Source of the DNA: Chelonoidis abingdonii
Taxonomy: Eukaryota; Chordata; Testudines; Testudinidae
Reading direction: 5' to 3'
Length of the DNA: 64,000 nucleotides
Assembly (NCBI RefSeq): GCF_003597395.2
Contig: NC_133771.1
Span: 46,651,773 to 46,715,772 of the forward strand
The notes beneath the pieces are model-generated. The model made no database searches. It was given only the letters and a program-made list of their open reading frames with translations, and had not been told where the DNA came from. This document shows positions 24,401 through 36,934 of this stretch, piece by piece (position 1 is the first letter of the stretch; each line of letters starts with the position of its first letter). Both the position numbers and the translations under genes were made by a program.

Positions 24401-24795
24401 AAGACTTAAAATAACTTGATATTTCATGTTACTTTCGACAGAATGCTAATAAACTGTATATATCAGGTATCTGGCTGTTTGCTACTAACACTCCTGTGCC
24501 ATCTATTCCTTTTCTCATGCTTGACCTTATTCTCCCAAAATCAAAAAGGAGGCTGAAGGAGGATAGAAAAAGATAGAGATGCAGGTTGCTATATACATTT
24601 TGAGGGGTCTTATTCCAACCTCACACTGGTGCAAATCAGAAGTAATTCCACTGATGTCAATATTTGCATCAGTGTCAGCAAGATCAGAATCAGCCCTATG
24701 ACTTTTTTGTTTTGCAACCCTCACTCATCTCCTCCTCAACCTGATCATTTACCTTCTTTTGCTCTGTTATGACTTGGGCTCCAATCCTACAAATA
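21421..24795. other. MCPH1 intron, nothing recognised
   Basis: AT-rich sequence without recognisable exons or repeats. An open frame at 23251-23472 matches nothing I know and lacks convincing splice sites. Confidence 0.45.
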
Positions 24796-25038
24796 CAGTA
24801 GAACCTCCAAGTTACAAACATCAGAGTTATTAACTGATTGGTCAACCACACACACCTCACTTGGAACCAGAAGTACATATTTTTCTTCTGCCTAGTAAAG
24901 TTTCAAAGCTGTATTAAGTCAATGTTCAGTTGTAAACTTTGAAAAAAATGTTATGGTTGTTCTTTCAAGAGTTACAAACATTCCAGAGTTATGAACAACC
25001 TCTATTTCTGAGATGTTTGTAACTCTGATGTTCAGCTG
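24796..25038. mobile_element. Tigger-type (Tc1/mariner) MITE
   Basis: The left end 'cagtagaacctccaagttac' and the right end 'gtttgtaactctgatgttcagctg' form imperfect inverted repeats. TA dinucleotides flank both ends (24794-24795, 25039-25040), the expected Tc1/mariner target duplication. The CAGTAGA start is typical of Tigger/pogo. At about 243 bp it is non-coding and would have depended on a transposase elsewhere. Confidence 0.75.
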
Positions 25039-28000
25039 TAGGTGAATCTGGCCTTTTCCTGAGTCTCACTGAAGGATCAAGGTCTTGGATTGGAAGTACT
25101 TTTGTCCAGGGACCTGTTTTCATACAGTCTCATAAAGTTCCAGGCACAACTGTAGCACTTGATACTAAAAATGATAGTGTTTATGCGGGTGTCTAGTGTG
25201 TGTCTGTTCAGAAAGAGGAAGTTAAATGTAACAGCTGAAGCAAAAATCCCAATCCTGCATATGTGCAATATATTTCAATACATCATATGTTACCTATTTG
25301 CCGCTATTGTTAATATTATTTGTAACATGCAACCCACAGTCTGAAGCATTAAAAATGTGAGACATGAAAAATGGAGGACAGTTGATCAGTTGTTGTTGTA
25401 ATGAAGAAATGCTGCATTACAACATTATAAATTCTCAATACCTTTAATTTTCTCTCAGTGTAATAATCTTTTTGAAACCTGCAGTTCAAAGGAGCTTAAA
25501 AGTTAATAAATTATATTATTCATGATTTATAACAGTGCTAGACAGTGTAAGGGAGGTGCTATTGCCTGTTCATCTGTCTGATGAAAGAACTAAGCTAATA
25601 TCTAAATCCTGAATAATGACTATAGTCAGTGGGACTCTCTTCTCAGAGCCACCTGATAGGAATATAATTAGACAGGAGAATTAGCCTCAGTGTTTGATAT
25701 CATAGCAGGTGCTGATCATGCCTGTTATAGTTACAGTTATGAAATAGTTTCCATAATAACTGTTTGCACAAATGCTATTTGTGGAAATACTCACTTCTTT
25801 GGGCTGAATTTTTCCCAGTTTTGGTCTCTGATTAGGATTGAAATTAGAAAGATTTTGCTCAAGTTTTAAAAATAAAAGGGTGTGCAGCAGTCCTAGAGTG
25901 CTGCAAACTCTTTGATGTTACAAAGGGTAATTCAGTTTGAAGAGGTGGATTGTGCCATTCAATCTCTAGTCCAAGTGGGGGGTGGTCAAATGGCTTCCAG
26001 ATTGTGCAATGTTTTCTCTTCCAAAACTGGCTGCCCTCACTCCTCTATGCATAGACTGGCTTTGAAAGCAATGCTAGCCCTGCAGAGTCCTTGTGCTGTC
26101 TGAATACAGGGGTTTCAGTTATTTCTAGCCTCTGGATGAAGAGAGCAAGGAGTTTCTCTCCTTGTTGTACACCGGAGCAGGATCCAAGCTGCACTTAAAA
26201 TTACAAGCAGCAGGAAAAGCAAAATCTAAGGTCCAAACAGAAACTTTATTTTGGTCATACTGCACAATGTACAATATGCTGTTCCTATTATTCCAGTCAA
26301 TATATAGATACATTATTCTGGGATTTTCAAAAGAGGCTAACGTGGGTAGGTGCTATCTCAAAGGGATTTCAGCTTTTTAACGCCTTTAAAAATCCCAACA
26401 TTAGCATTTATAACATAAACATATATGCCAAACCACATGAATTGTACAACACAGCTTGACCTAATGTTGCTACTGGAATCATAATGTTTGCATTCCAGAC
26501 TCTTTGTGATTAGCTGTGCAAATTTTTAACATAACATTCCTGCAATTTTTGCCTTTAATATTAATTTAACCCAAGTGTATTTCCAGTAGTAGGACCCACT
26601 GTACAAATAAAAACAACTTTTCATTATGCGTCACTTCAACAATAAATGTGCTCATGGAAAATGTTTGAAGAAGTGGGAATACAGCAGGTCTTTTAAAATC
26701 ATGTCCTGTAAAATGTGTGAAACAGCAGGATTACAATCGAGTTACATTATATGTCTTCCATCTAAGAAACTCATGTCCTGTTGGGTTTTTAACATAAACA
26801 GAGCTTGTCAATCCTAATCAGTTTCATCTTGAAACCGTAGAGCTCCAGGCTAACAAAAGCAGCATGGCAAGTTGAGCACAAAGGTCCCTTGGAATCAAGT
26901 CTGATTGTTAATTTTAAATAAACTAACACTAAATTAATGTCTTTTGGTGATTATTTTTTCTCCTTTCAGATGTAGCTGATTTGTCTAAATAAGCAACTCA
27001 GGAGATTAGTAGATGTTCTCAATTCTCTCTGATGGAAGAAAAAGGCTATTTGAGCCACCAAAGATAGGATCATGTTTATCATGAGTCTCTGTTTCTGGGT
27101 TGTTTTCATTAGAGTATAGTGTATAATTTGTTAAACTTCTTACCTGAATGGTTTTTAGCTGAAGCATTTTTATGTTTGTTTGGTGATTACACATTTTGAA
27201 GTAACTGGTAATTCATGAAAGTGAATGAGTGCAATCGTAGGAATATCAGAATCCTGCCTTTAATTTGCACATCAGAGATTGCAAAGTGTATTATGGCCTT
27301 AAGTGTGTACTCATTGAAGTCAGTTGGGAAAGCTCTCTTTGACTTAGTAATGCATAGGTTGTTTGAACACTATACATTCACATAAGAATAAATAGCTACA
27401 ACAGATTTCTGACTGCATTTTAGCCCTTTCGGCCTGCCTTAACTATATCAGCTTCTGGCTTCTCTAAAATATCCTGCAAGTCAGCTTATAGAAAATTAAC
27501 TGTTTGTAGTTTCAGAAGAGCAGCCAAAGATTCATGAGCATAAAACGTTGTACCCTCATTTCTGGAGATACCACTTCTCAATAGGACTGACTTCTCTGAA
27601 GAATGATATAGATGGAGATTGTGCAACTACTGCCTGTGCTATCTCAGCTTGGGCTTTGTTTTTCTTTGTTCATCTGGCACTGATCACCAGCTAAGAAATT
27701 TCTTTTTTTAAAGATAATAAACCTGCTTTGTAATTTTATCTGAGGATCTGAAAGCTCTTTACAAACATCAATTAATATCTTCACAAACCCTTGTAAATTG
27801 GGTGAGCATTTTTATCTTGACGCCATAGATTTGTAAACTAAAGCACAAAGATCTTAAGTGCCCAAAGTGTCAGTGTCAAAGTCAGGAGTCCACTGTTCAG
27901 ATCATTTCCCTATTTTTCACATTGGTGAAAAAATTTCCAGCATCAAACAACATCTCAGCTACTCTTGTGCCCAAACTTTTATTTTTGCCTTCATCTCCTC

Positions 28001-28262
28001 TTGTACTGCCAATTGTAGCTCTTCTTGTTTATTACCTAAGAGCCAGTTCACCAAGCTTCAACAAGGAAAACAGGGACAAAAAATATCAGATAGGTTTGGC
28101 ATGTCGAGTTATCAGTTTGTGCATTTATTATATATGTTGTTAAACCTGAACTAGGCTGAAGAGGTGCTGCTGGCTTGAGGAAGATTATTTCATTGAACTA
28201 GTCAACAAGGAGATCTGCCTTCTCACTGATCAAGTGGTATGTAGCACAGTGTCCTCCTGGAA
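25039..28262. other. MCPH1 intron, little recognised
   Basis: AT-rich intron. About 26320-26395 contains 'gattttcaaaagaggc' and 'aggtgctatctcaaag' motifs like the repeat arms at 1455-2560, probably a small related relic. No exons or RNA genes are supported. Confidence 0.4.
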
Positions 28263-28572
28263 CATGGGTAGGCAACCTGTGGCACGTGTGCCCCAAAGGC
28301 AGCACATGAGCTGATTTTTCAGTGGCACTCACATTGCCTGGGTCCTCGCCACCAGTCCGAGGGGTTCTGCATTTTAATTTAATTTTAAGTGAAGTTTTAA
28401 ACATTTTAAAAAACATATTTACTTTACATACAACAATAGTTTAGTTATATATTATAGACTTATAGAAAGATCTTCTAAAAACATTAAAATATATGACTGG
28501 CACGCAAAACCTTAAATCAGAGTGAATAAATGAAAACTCGGCACACCACTTCTGAAAGGTTGCCGACCCCTG
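28263..28572. mobile_element. hAT-type MITE, same family as 46460-46771
   Basis: The ends 'catgggtaggcaacc' and 'ggttgccgacccctg' are inverted repeats. The body is the reverse complement of the element at 46460-46771, sharing the 'ggcacacgtgcc', 'gcagcacatgagctga' and 'cggcacaccacttctgaaag' boxes. Flanking octamers at 28255-28262 and 28573-28580 agree at 5 of 8 positions, a decayed target duplication. Non-coding. Confidence 0.8.
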
Positions 28573-29057
28573 AACTAGAACCTATACTTACACTGGAAAC
28601 CTAAATAACAGCTGTTGTGGTGGTTTTTTAAAAAAATGCCGCCTTCTTCCTGTGGCTGGCCATGAGACTTTCTTTACGTAATCGTGGCAGAGAGACTTAG
28701 ATGTGATGTTCCATGTATTTGTGACCTCCAGATTTGATTGCTGTATTGTACTGTACCGGGAAGTGAAATCACAGACACTGAAAAGACCTTAATTGGTGCA
28801 ACATACATCTGTCATCTTTATGAACATCATTTTGAACACCTGCCCTAATGTTCAAGTCATTATGTACTGCAATTGGCTTATTAAAAAAAAACCCTTTTAT
28901 TTTAATGGTTTGATTATTTCAGCTCTAGATAGTTTAGGGGTAATGGTTAGGCTTTAGTACTTGCAGTAGCAACCTGACCAGAATAGTTCTGAACTTCATA
29001 ATTGAGCTAAAGGAAATGGTTTTTCATTCCACAGTACTCTCTGCCCTTTCTAGAGTA

Positions 29058-29422
29058 GTGTTTCTCAACCAGGGGTCCAGGGCCCACGGCCCACTGGGGG
29101 GCTGCAAGCAGGTTACAGGGGTCCTCCAAGCATGGCCAGCGTTAGACTTGCTGAGGCACAGGGCAGAAAGCTGAAGCCTTACCACATGGGGCTGAAGCCT
29201 GGAGACCTGAGCCCCGCTACCCGGGGCTGAAGCCGAAGCCTGAGCAACTTAGCTGTGCAGGATCCCCTGTGGCATATGGCCCCAGGCAATTGCCCTGTTT
29301 TCTACCCCCTAATGTCAGCCCTGGCTTTTATATGCAGAAAACCTGTTGTTGTGGTATAGGTGGGTCATGGAGTTTTTATAGCATGTTGCGGGGGTGGAGG
29401 GTGGCGCTCAGAAGGAAAAAGG
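29058..29422. mobile_element. hAT-type MITE with preserved target duplication
   Basis: The left end 'gtgtttctcaaccagggg' is the common hAT-MITE start in reptiles. The right end stops at 'gaaggaaaaaggt', having lost the last bases of its inverted repeat. A 10-bp direct repeat, 'ttctagagta', flanks it at 29048-29057 and 29423-29432. The interior is GC-rich, with duplicated 'ggggctgaagc' boxes. No transposase. Confidence 0.75.
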
Positions 29423-29432
29423 TTCTAGAGTA

Positions 29433-31214
29433 TACCAAACCTACCTGGTAAGAAATTTCTAGACACTCCTCATGTATATCAATCAGCCTTTTTTTTTTGT
29501 TTGGTTTAATTTTAAGTACACAACCACATTAATAGTGTTAAAGACTGCACAGTATTTGTAAAGGACTTCCCTTCTCTCTTTCTATGTTATGAATGGAAAA
29601 GTCTTTAAAGGTGGAAAGAGTTTGCATGCAAGAGGTACAGTGTGTAATAGTCCCATTACATATACACATATATCATTAATCTTAAATCTGGATTTAGTTG
29701 TTTTAAGTAATCTTCTGTCCGTTCATTCTCTGTATTCTTGGCCCAGTCTGATCCTAGACTGAACAGACTTCTCTGGTATTCTTTACCATAATTCCAGCAT
29801 TTCTTCTGCTTAATCCTCCACACATGATGGGGAGGCAGGCCACAAAGGGGTCTTTACCCTTACCATGGCATATTTTCCCTGATTCCATGTTCTGGTTGCC
29901 TAGGTTTTTTTCACTTCATTATAACTACCAAACCTTCTAAGCAAATATAGACAGTGGCCCTGCAGGGAAAATAGTGTTTTTGTTTTTTCCCTGGGTTCAG
30001 GACTACATTTCTTTTCCTTGAAATATGTTGGGCTCTTTCAGCTGTGCAGCTGGTTCCAGCTTCTTCCAACAATACAAATCTATGATGTTTTGAATATGAC
30101 CCTTACACTTAGTCATCTGCATTTTCTCAACCCAAATTGCATGTGTATGATTGTGACTAAGGATGCTCAGCACCAACTTCTATCAAGATTCATTAACATA
30201 CCATATCTTACTTTCCTAAGGCCCAGTTTACACTGGAGTTGTTAGCAGTTGTGTAACTACACTTATATAGTTGCCGCCGGTAAACCTGAGTGTAAGCTGC
30301 ACCCGCACAAGCTGTGGTTTACAGCAGCAGAATGCATCTCGATACCAAGGGTGAAATCTTGTCACTTTTTAAGTCAGTGTGTTTTGCCATTGATTTCAAT
30401 GGAGCCGAGATTAGGCATTTACACACGTGCATGGTTACATCAGTGCTAAAGCCCCTAGTGCAGACAAGGCCTATTTTTAAAGGTTTCCCTTAATGCCTCT
30501 TACAACTGGCTCAAAGTAAAATACAGGATTACGTTTATCATGTGTTGGTCTTACTGGTCAAAGCCTTTCAGTGGCTTGGACCTGGGCTGTCTCAAAATAC
30601 TTCATGACCAAAATTTACTCTGCTCCCTTGGAACAATGATCTGTCTATAATCAGAAGCAGGAGATAGAGGTTTTTCAGCATCTTGCCCACACTTGTGGAA
30701 TTACTTCCTAAAAGCCTAAAAGTGTCCACCATTCTCACTGCATTCAGAGAGAAACACAAAACCCTTCTCATTTACTTAACTTCTTTATTAAAAATTACTG
30801 TGAAAATACTATTAAACAAATTCCCTCAACCTGCGCTGCAGAAAGGGAGGGAGAGAACCAAAGGTAGAGCTTATCTGTAAACTAGCGGCTGGATTTATAT
30901 ACTTCTAAGGTATTCAAATACCATGTTAGAGTGAGCATTGAATAAATACCTGGCTAGATTATGGAAATCAAATAAGTGGCACATAGATATTTTGGCTTTT
31001 ATATCAAGCCAAAAAAGTCATAATTAAAAAAATAAATATCTAGTGATTGTTAGCTAATCATGGTATAACTTACTCAAGAGTTTACTTGGGAATGTAAAGA
31101 GTTGTTTTCATATCCTGTAATTCTTTTCCTAAGTGCAAAGACTAGCTTCACTTGCAGCTTATAAATGAAATTGAAACATGTTAATTCTTAATTTCCTTGT
31201 TTCCTTAAAAACAG
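29433..31214. other. MCPH1 intron before the penultimate exon
   Basis: AT-rich intron apart from the MITE at 30219-30472 (separate entry). It ends with the acceptor 'ttccttaaaaacag' immediately before the exon at 31215. Confidence 0.5.
30219..30472. repeat. Short MITE with 'aaggcc' inverted ends
   Basis: The left end 'aaggcccagtttacact' is matched in reverse by the right end 'tagtgcagacaaggcct'. Between them are 250 bp of non-coding sequence. This is a common reptile non-autonomous DNA transposon layout. Superfamily is uncertain and the target duplication is unclear. Confidence 0.6.
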
Positions 31215-31452
31215 ATCTGCAGACTTCAACGCCACCTGTCATCAGGAAAATATCAGCAGGACCTCTTTTCAAGTCAGCCTGTAATGTTTATATCTCTTGC
31301 CAGTCAACCGCCATGTGACAAGCTAAGTGAACTTGTACAATTGTGTGGAGGAAAAATATGTAAAACCCTGCGTCAGGCCAAAATCTATATTGGAGAATAT
31401 TTGGGAAAGAAGCAACCTGAAATAAAATATTTATCAGAAAAATGGATACTAG
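31215..31452 (+). CDS. MCPH1: MCPH1 (microcephalin) penultimate coding exon, BRCT3
   Basis: This 238-bp exon is open in phase 0 and encodes 79 residues of the C-terminal BRCT domain of microcephalin. The start reads I-C-R-L-Q-R-H-L-S-S-G-K-Y, followed by Q-P-V-M-F-I-S. The middle has L-C-G-G-K-I, and the end is Y-L-S-E-K-W-I-L, whose Trp is the conserved BRCT helix residue. These blocks align without gaps to vertebrate MCPH1. The acceptor is AAAAACAG at 31207-31214; the donor is G|GTAAGA at 31452-31458, splitting a Gly/Asp codon after its first base. In the family, the tandem BRCT2-BRCT3 pair binds phosphorylated histone H2AX at DNA breaks, and the protein controls chromosome condensation and mitotic timing. 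No upstream MCPH1 exon was found in the window. Confidence 0.93.
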
Positions 31453-31602
31453 GTAAGAGAGATAATTTCAGCTCAATATAAGATTATGAAATGTGCTTTC
31501 AAATGTGCTAAGAGTTTTTCTACCCAGTGTGTTAATATGCCCTACGGGGGATGTGATTTCAAAAGCACACTAATGTTTTGTACATTAATTGGTCCTTGTA
31601 GA

Positions 31603-31740
31603 CTTGCTGGTGTGTACTAAAAGTTCCCTACTGTGCTTTAGTATAGTACACTTGGTCTGTGTAAACCTATTGGGCCTTAACATAGTGCTGTGCACTACAT
31701 ACAAGAGCGTTAGGGAATCTTTAGTATGTACCAGCAGGGT
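31603..31740. repeat. Inverted repeat, probable MITE
   Basis: The arm at 31603-31635 (around 'gctggtgtgtactaaaagtt') is the near reverse complement of 31707-31740 (around 'atctttagtatgtaccagc'). The surrounding 31520-31780 also has mirrored 'agtgtgttaat'/'acagaccaaataatgcac'-type blocks. Non-coding; family not identified. Confidence 0.5.
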
Positions 31741-34015
31741 TTACACAGACCAAATAATGCACAACTGAATTTTAGAAATTGCATCCTGATATTGAGCATT
31801 GCTGCTCTATATAAACAAGCCCAAAGTATGGGCAGAAGATTACGAGAGGGAGAGTATGGAGAGAAGAGAATGGAACAGACTGTGCTACAGTTGTTACCCT
31901 TTAGGAAGACCTGACTACATGCTGTCAGGGACTTTCTGGTAAAATTAGGGCTAGGCTGTGTTGATCTTAGGACCCACCTTTATGAATTGGACCTAGCACA
32001 GCGTTGTACAAATTTCTTCAAATTGTGCCCTCCATATTTCATGGGAGTTGTTTCATTTAAATGTGATACTAGTCTAATTAAAATAGGTTATGAGAAAACA
32101 CTTAGGAACCACTTTCTTGAAATATCTGGTGGAAAAAAATTGTCTTTCAAGATTATAAAAATGTGTGGGGAATATGCTCAACTAGTGCAGATTCATAGCT
32201 CTGTTGACTTCAATAGGCTTTGACATTTTGCACCAGCTGAGTATCTGCCTTATAGTATATAATATGTAATTTAATATGCATGTCTGAAATGTTCTTTGCT
32301 ACACTATCGCTCTGCTTGAAGAAAATTTCTTGCTAAAATCTGTGGGTGCTGAGTTCCTGGGAGTTGCTTGTTCTGTGATTTTTCCTAAGACACCATAGAA
32401 ATTAGTTTTAAGCTTGACGTTCTTGCAGTAAATTGAGTGTACATTTGCAATATCCCCACAGAAGAAAACTTTTGGTGATCTACTTGAGATTCACAGTCCT
32501 GAGAGTATTTATCTTTTAAATTAGTTCCATATCTTCTCTTCCTAAAAAGAATCTTTTTGCATAATACAACACAAGAAAATAAGATATTTGCATTTTGAAT
32601 AACAGTCTTAATAAGCTAGCTTTACTTTCTGCTTTACAGCAGATACTAAAGCTTTCAGATACTATTTGTTAAATAAATCAGTCTGATCATAATGTTGCAA
32701 AGTCTGAGTGAGAACACTGCTGAAGGACGAAACAGAAAACCTGGGTTGTAAGGGAGAAAACATTTGTCAAAACAAAAGTATATTTCATACTTTATAAAAC
32801 ATAAAATTATTAAAGAGTTGAAAGACAAGGGAGTTTCGATTTAGATTGATCTGCAATGTGAAAGTCACTCTCTAAAGTCATAACAGAATTAAAGTACAGC
32901 TGTGTCAAAAAAAGGAAAGATAAGACGAGACAACATTGTAGGGCATGAGAAGAAGACTGGAACTGTGATGTAGTAAATTAAACAATACATTTGGACATAT
33001 TAGTATTTCAAGCATAACTTTCAGATGGACAGAAATAATAATCCAGACTGACACTCTAACATCCATTTAACAATGTATGCATAACCAATGAGTGTGGAGA
33101 GTAATATTTGTGTTGTTTTCGCATTGTTCCATAATTTTAGTCCAGAGATCCACTTTTTCTCCTGTGCCTTTTTGAAGTAGTTCAGTCGGCTACTATATTA
33201 AATTCTGATGGGGAAATTAATACAATAGTCCTTGCCCTAACAATAAAGCCTCATCATGATTTCCTTATAATTACATTCTTCCATTTTAAACATCTGACTT
33301 CTGTTGATTTTTTAATTGTTTCACCTTCCAGACAATTTTTAATAAAAGATCAGCATTGGCACAAGATCCTTAAAATATAGAGAGACCAGGGGCTTTGGAG
33401 GTGAGGTTTCCTCTACCTGACTGCCAGAAATCGTAATTAAAGTAAAAATATGCACAAGTACTTGAAGTGTTAGGTACATGATCCATTGGCACCATGGAAG
33501 GATGGTGAGCCAGGCCTCAGCCTTAGACCATCAGCATCTGGAGAGAGTGCAGTGCACTAGCACCTCTCACTGGGTGAACCTACACCTCTAAGAAGGGTGT
33601 TTGGCACATCAGTGCTTTTGCAGCTTTAGTTCATCTCTAAAAATATTTCATATACATATACTTCTGAATTATATGTATATTTTCCATGGTGCATGGTATA
33701 GCCTATCCTGCGAGATTCTTAAGGTCCAAAATTGAGGATCCCAATTCTTCCATAGAACCTTAGGGGGACAGTGAAACCAAGCTCAAAGCAGAAACTCTCC
33801 GAGGCCAGTTGTCCATTTATATTGTAAATTCCTTGAGGCACGGACTTATACAGCACCAACCCAAGCTGTCAGCATGTAAAAAATAAATGAGCTCAAAAAA
33901 AAGTTTTGTTCATTTAATTGATCTCCTTTCCAATGCAGAAAGAAAATCAAGCTGTTAAAAGAATGCTTGGTAATGACTGTGTATGAAACAGTTCATTTAC
34001 GACCCTCAGTAGGAA

Positions 34016-34312
34016 AAGGTACAACTACATGGGGATAAAATATCCATGGCACAGCCACGGCTGGTCCAGTCGGCTAATTTTGGCTCGTGAAGCATGGGCT
34101 GTGGGGCTAAAAATCACTGTGTGGATGTTAGGACTCAGGCTGGAGCCTGAGCTCTTAGACCCTCCACCCTTGCAGGGTCCCAGAGACTGGGCCAGCACAA
34201 GCCTGAATGTCCACACTGTGATTTTTCAGCCCTGGAGCCTGAGTCCAGTGAACCCAAATCAACTGACCTGAACCAGCTGTGGGTTTTTTATCCCTGTATA
34301 AACATACCCTAA
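34016..34312. repeat. Palindromic MITE in the last MCPH1 intron
   Basis: The interior has mirrored 'gactcaggctggagcctgag' and 'cagccctggagcctgagtcc' halves around about 34150. The ends ('ggggataaaatatccatgg' and 'tatccctgtataaacatacc') are degenerate inverted repeats. It is the same general family as 18981-19126. Two open frames in it, one per strand, are mirror artefacts of the palindrome. Confidence 0.6.
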
Positions 34313-35827
34313 GTGTTGTGCTCTGTATGTTATGTTAAGCTGTGGGAGTGTTCTATGTAATGCCTTGCTTGCCTTTCATTAGTTGCATATTATCCCTTCG
34401 TATCCTGCTGTGAGAGTTGTGTGGGTGGAGCTCTTTGAAAACCGGAAGCTGGAATTAGCTGCCACTTAAAACATTCCCTTTTATCTTGCTAGGGATGTTG
34501 AATTAATCTGTTATAATTAGGCGTGAAGGATTAGATTTTTGTCAGTAAATGTTGGTAAATGTAGATTTCACTGTAACACACACACAAACCAAAGTAAAAA
34601 TACTGATAGGCAAAGTAAAAAACTGCTGCTTGAGAACTTAGAGTTTAATTTAAGGATATTTCCTTTATATATTTTGACAACGGTGTTTTAACAGCTATAA
34701 AACTTTTAACTTTTTGAATCTCAACATCTACTGTCATTAGATGATTGTCTGATCCCCTATAATCTCCCACAACTATGAAAAATTAAATTAAAAAAAACAG
34801 AATAAAGTTTAGAACCCAAAACTCTGGGAACTGAAAAATTCAAATTGATAATCAAAAAATGCTTAAAATGAACATTGATATAGTCTGTCAAATTTATTTT
34901 TAAAAAAATTGAATTCTGCCATGTCTAGCTGTAATGAAGGAGTTACTCTCCTAGTTCACCTCTTTGTAGTGCTTTAGAGTTGGGCCTGAACCCAATCTCT
35001 GAATCCAAACGCTACTGAAATTTGCAGGAGGGGCTGTCAACATCCAAATTAGGCTCTCAGTTTTGCAAAAGGGCCATATCTTTATAATGGGCTGACCCAA
35101 AATCTCATATCAATTAATCCAATCCTAAATCAATTCCAATAGATGCAAGTTTTTTAGGTATACACTTAGGTTTGTACATCCACACCTAGAATATTTAAAG
35201 TGTCCATGCAGGTATGTGTGCCTATAAATTGTGAGTGTACGTACATACCCAAAAAGAAGTGGAGGCTGAGTACAGACCTGTTTGAAAATGTGTCCCTTCC
35301 AATCTAATATTGAAAGTGTGTGGGATATCAGATTTGTACAACTACAACTCCAGTCAAATGGCTAGACATATATTACTCAGGGATTTATCCAATTTTGATG
35401 CTCTTATTGAAAACAGAATGTATCCCTAGTTTATGTAATCTAGTTAGTTTCTGGTTATATACATTCTGCTTTCCACACCTAATGTCAGCTGTTCACTACT
35501 GAATAAATTAGTCCTACAATCAATCACATATTTGATACCTGAGAGAGAGACAATGAAATACATTTTTTTTAAAAAAGCAGATTGGAGGTGTGTGCAGTGT
35601 ATATATTATACCACTAGTATATATCTTTATGGTCCTTCTTACTCCCTATATTTTCAGCTCCTCAAAGGTACTTTATACCAAAAATTCAATCTGCTGAGTG
35701 GATTATTTTGTTAGTAGTGTATATTGTGTTATACAAAGCATATATTTCCTTTTTAAGAAGAAGCTATTTGCTATGTATTCATCCTAATATGCTAATATAT
35801 AACATATTTCTTATTGATTTCCTGTAG

Positions 35828-35883
35828 ATTCAGTCACTCAGCATAGGATATGTCCTCTGGAAAACTACATGTTCCAGCATTGA
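35828..35883 (+). CDS. MCPH1: MCPH1 last coding exon and stop
   Basis: The acceptor TTTCCTGTAG (35818-35827) is followed by 53 coding bases and TGA at 35881-35883. The first two bases complete the codon split at 31452, giving Asp. The reading is then S-V-T-Q-H-R-I-C-P-L-E-N-Y-M-F-Q-H and stop. Vertebrate microcephalin ends in the same way, with D-S-I-T-Q-H followed by C-x-x-E-N-Y-L. The phase fits the upstream donor exactly, which confirms both calls. The final residues differ from mammals, where the tail ends in L-L-S-Q, an expected drift at a free C terminus. The exon is far too short to be found by ORF length. Confidence 0.93.
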
Positions 35884-36130
35884 GTGAACTCAAAACCCTC
35901 CTTATGGTTGTGAGGAAATTAGTAAAGGTGTCCCGTTTTCGATTAAATAAGAAGCTGAACCAACAGTGAATACAAGATTTTACAAAGAGACAGTAATGGA
36001 TTTTTAAATACAGCCAAAAGTTTGGTATAGTGTGATGAGTCTCATCTAAATGTCTGTCTAATGAAATCCTTTGATTAGCCTTTTGTATTAAGGTATTTGC
36101 CCAATAAAAATCCTTTTGCTTTGTATTTAT
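35884..36130 (+). other. MCPH1 3' untranslated region (probable)
   Basis: This follows the MCPH1 stop codon. A canonical AATAAA at 36103-36108 is followed by a T-rich stretch and is the nearest good poly(A) signal about 220 bases downstream; ATTAAA at 35943-35948 is an earlier possibility. The true end cannot be fixed without transcripts. A 115-codon open frame on the opposite strand overlaps this region but resembles nothing. Confidence 0.5.
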
Positions 36131-36837
36131 TTGTACACTATGCAAGTCTTTGGGCCTAATTCTGGTCTCATGTACAAGCATTATACACTGGAGGCAACAT
36201 TATCAAAAGCACCTAAGTGACTTAGGCTCCCAGGTCTCCTTTTGGACTTAAGAGCCTGTCATTTAGGTGCTTTTGAAAGATTACCTTGGTGTAAAAATTC
36301 CAAACATAAACACAAATGAATCTGAACACAATTTTTAAGTGGGCACAGGGTTATGTCTAATTTTCTTTTAGAACTTAGTATGTAGTATATATTTAGATAT
36401 AATTATACAACTTCATATTGATGGGATGACATATGAGCACCAATATAATTTCACTGCAGCATATAGCATGCCTTTCAACCCCAGTCCTCCCCTCAGAGAA
36501 TTGTTAAACTAAGACAATAGAAATTCTGTACTAAAAATAAAAATTTTCAAGCAAAAATCACAGAGCTAGTAAGATACATACTTCATAAACATCACCATTT
36601 CATCACACTGCTCTAGTTCGCTCTTGTATTTGTGCACTGAAGCTGAGATTTTCAAGCTACACAAGGATTTGCATGCACAATTTTCACTAAAATTGATGGT
36701 GATCCAAATTGGCTAGGTTGCTTTGAAAATCTCAGCATCGTTATCTAGAGTGGAAGTTTTTTGAGGCCAAGAACTTTGTCTTCATACCTGCCCTGTAAAC
36801 ATGTAACACACACAATGATAAAAACACTAAGAATATG
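36131..36837. other. 3' flank of MCPH1 with short 'gattttcaaa' repeat relics
   Basis: About 36195-36290 is a mirrored piece ('caaaagcacctaagtgactt' and 'atttaggtgcttttgaaaga'), and 36650-36735 begins and ends with mirrored 'tgagattttcaa'/'ttgaaaatctca'. Both resemble the arms at 1455-2560 and are small MITE relics. Confidence 0.5.
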
Positions 36838-36930
36838 GCTATGCTACGGCATAAGTTGTGTCACCCAGGGATGTGAATTAGCCACTCCCCTGAGTGACAT
36901 AACTTATACTGACTCAAATGGCAGTGTGGA
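36838..36930. repeat. MITE fragment
   Basis: The blocks 'ggcataagttgtgtcaccca' and 'ctgagtgacataacttatac' are near-inverted, followed by 'ggcagtgtggacataac'. This is one end of the same palindromic chelonian family as 7081-7230. The CR1 at 36935 abuts it directly, suggesting insertion into the MITE. Confidence 0.55.
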
Positions 36931-36934
36931 CATA

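Larger units (their letters stand above)
31453..35827. other. Last intron of MCPH1
   Basis: AT-rich intron running from donor GTAAGA to acceptor 'gatttcctgtag'. It contains an inverted repeat at 31603-31740, an L2/MIR-like tail ('attgtaaattccttgaggca', about 33823-33890) and a MITE at 34016-34312. Nothing else is recognised. Confidence 0.7.

Noticed and set aside
1..31214. ANGPT2 exons, nested antisense in the MCPH1 intron in mammals
   Set aside because: No minus-strand frame shows the angiopoietin first exon, coiled-coil or fibrinogen domain; the gene probably lies outside the window.
35834..36181. 115-codon open frame on the minus strand over the MCPH1 last exon and 3' UTR
   Set aside because: It is antisense to a confirmed exon, resembles no family, has no splice or promoter support and falls in AT-rich UTR.
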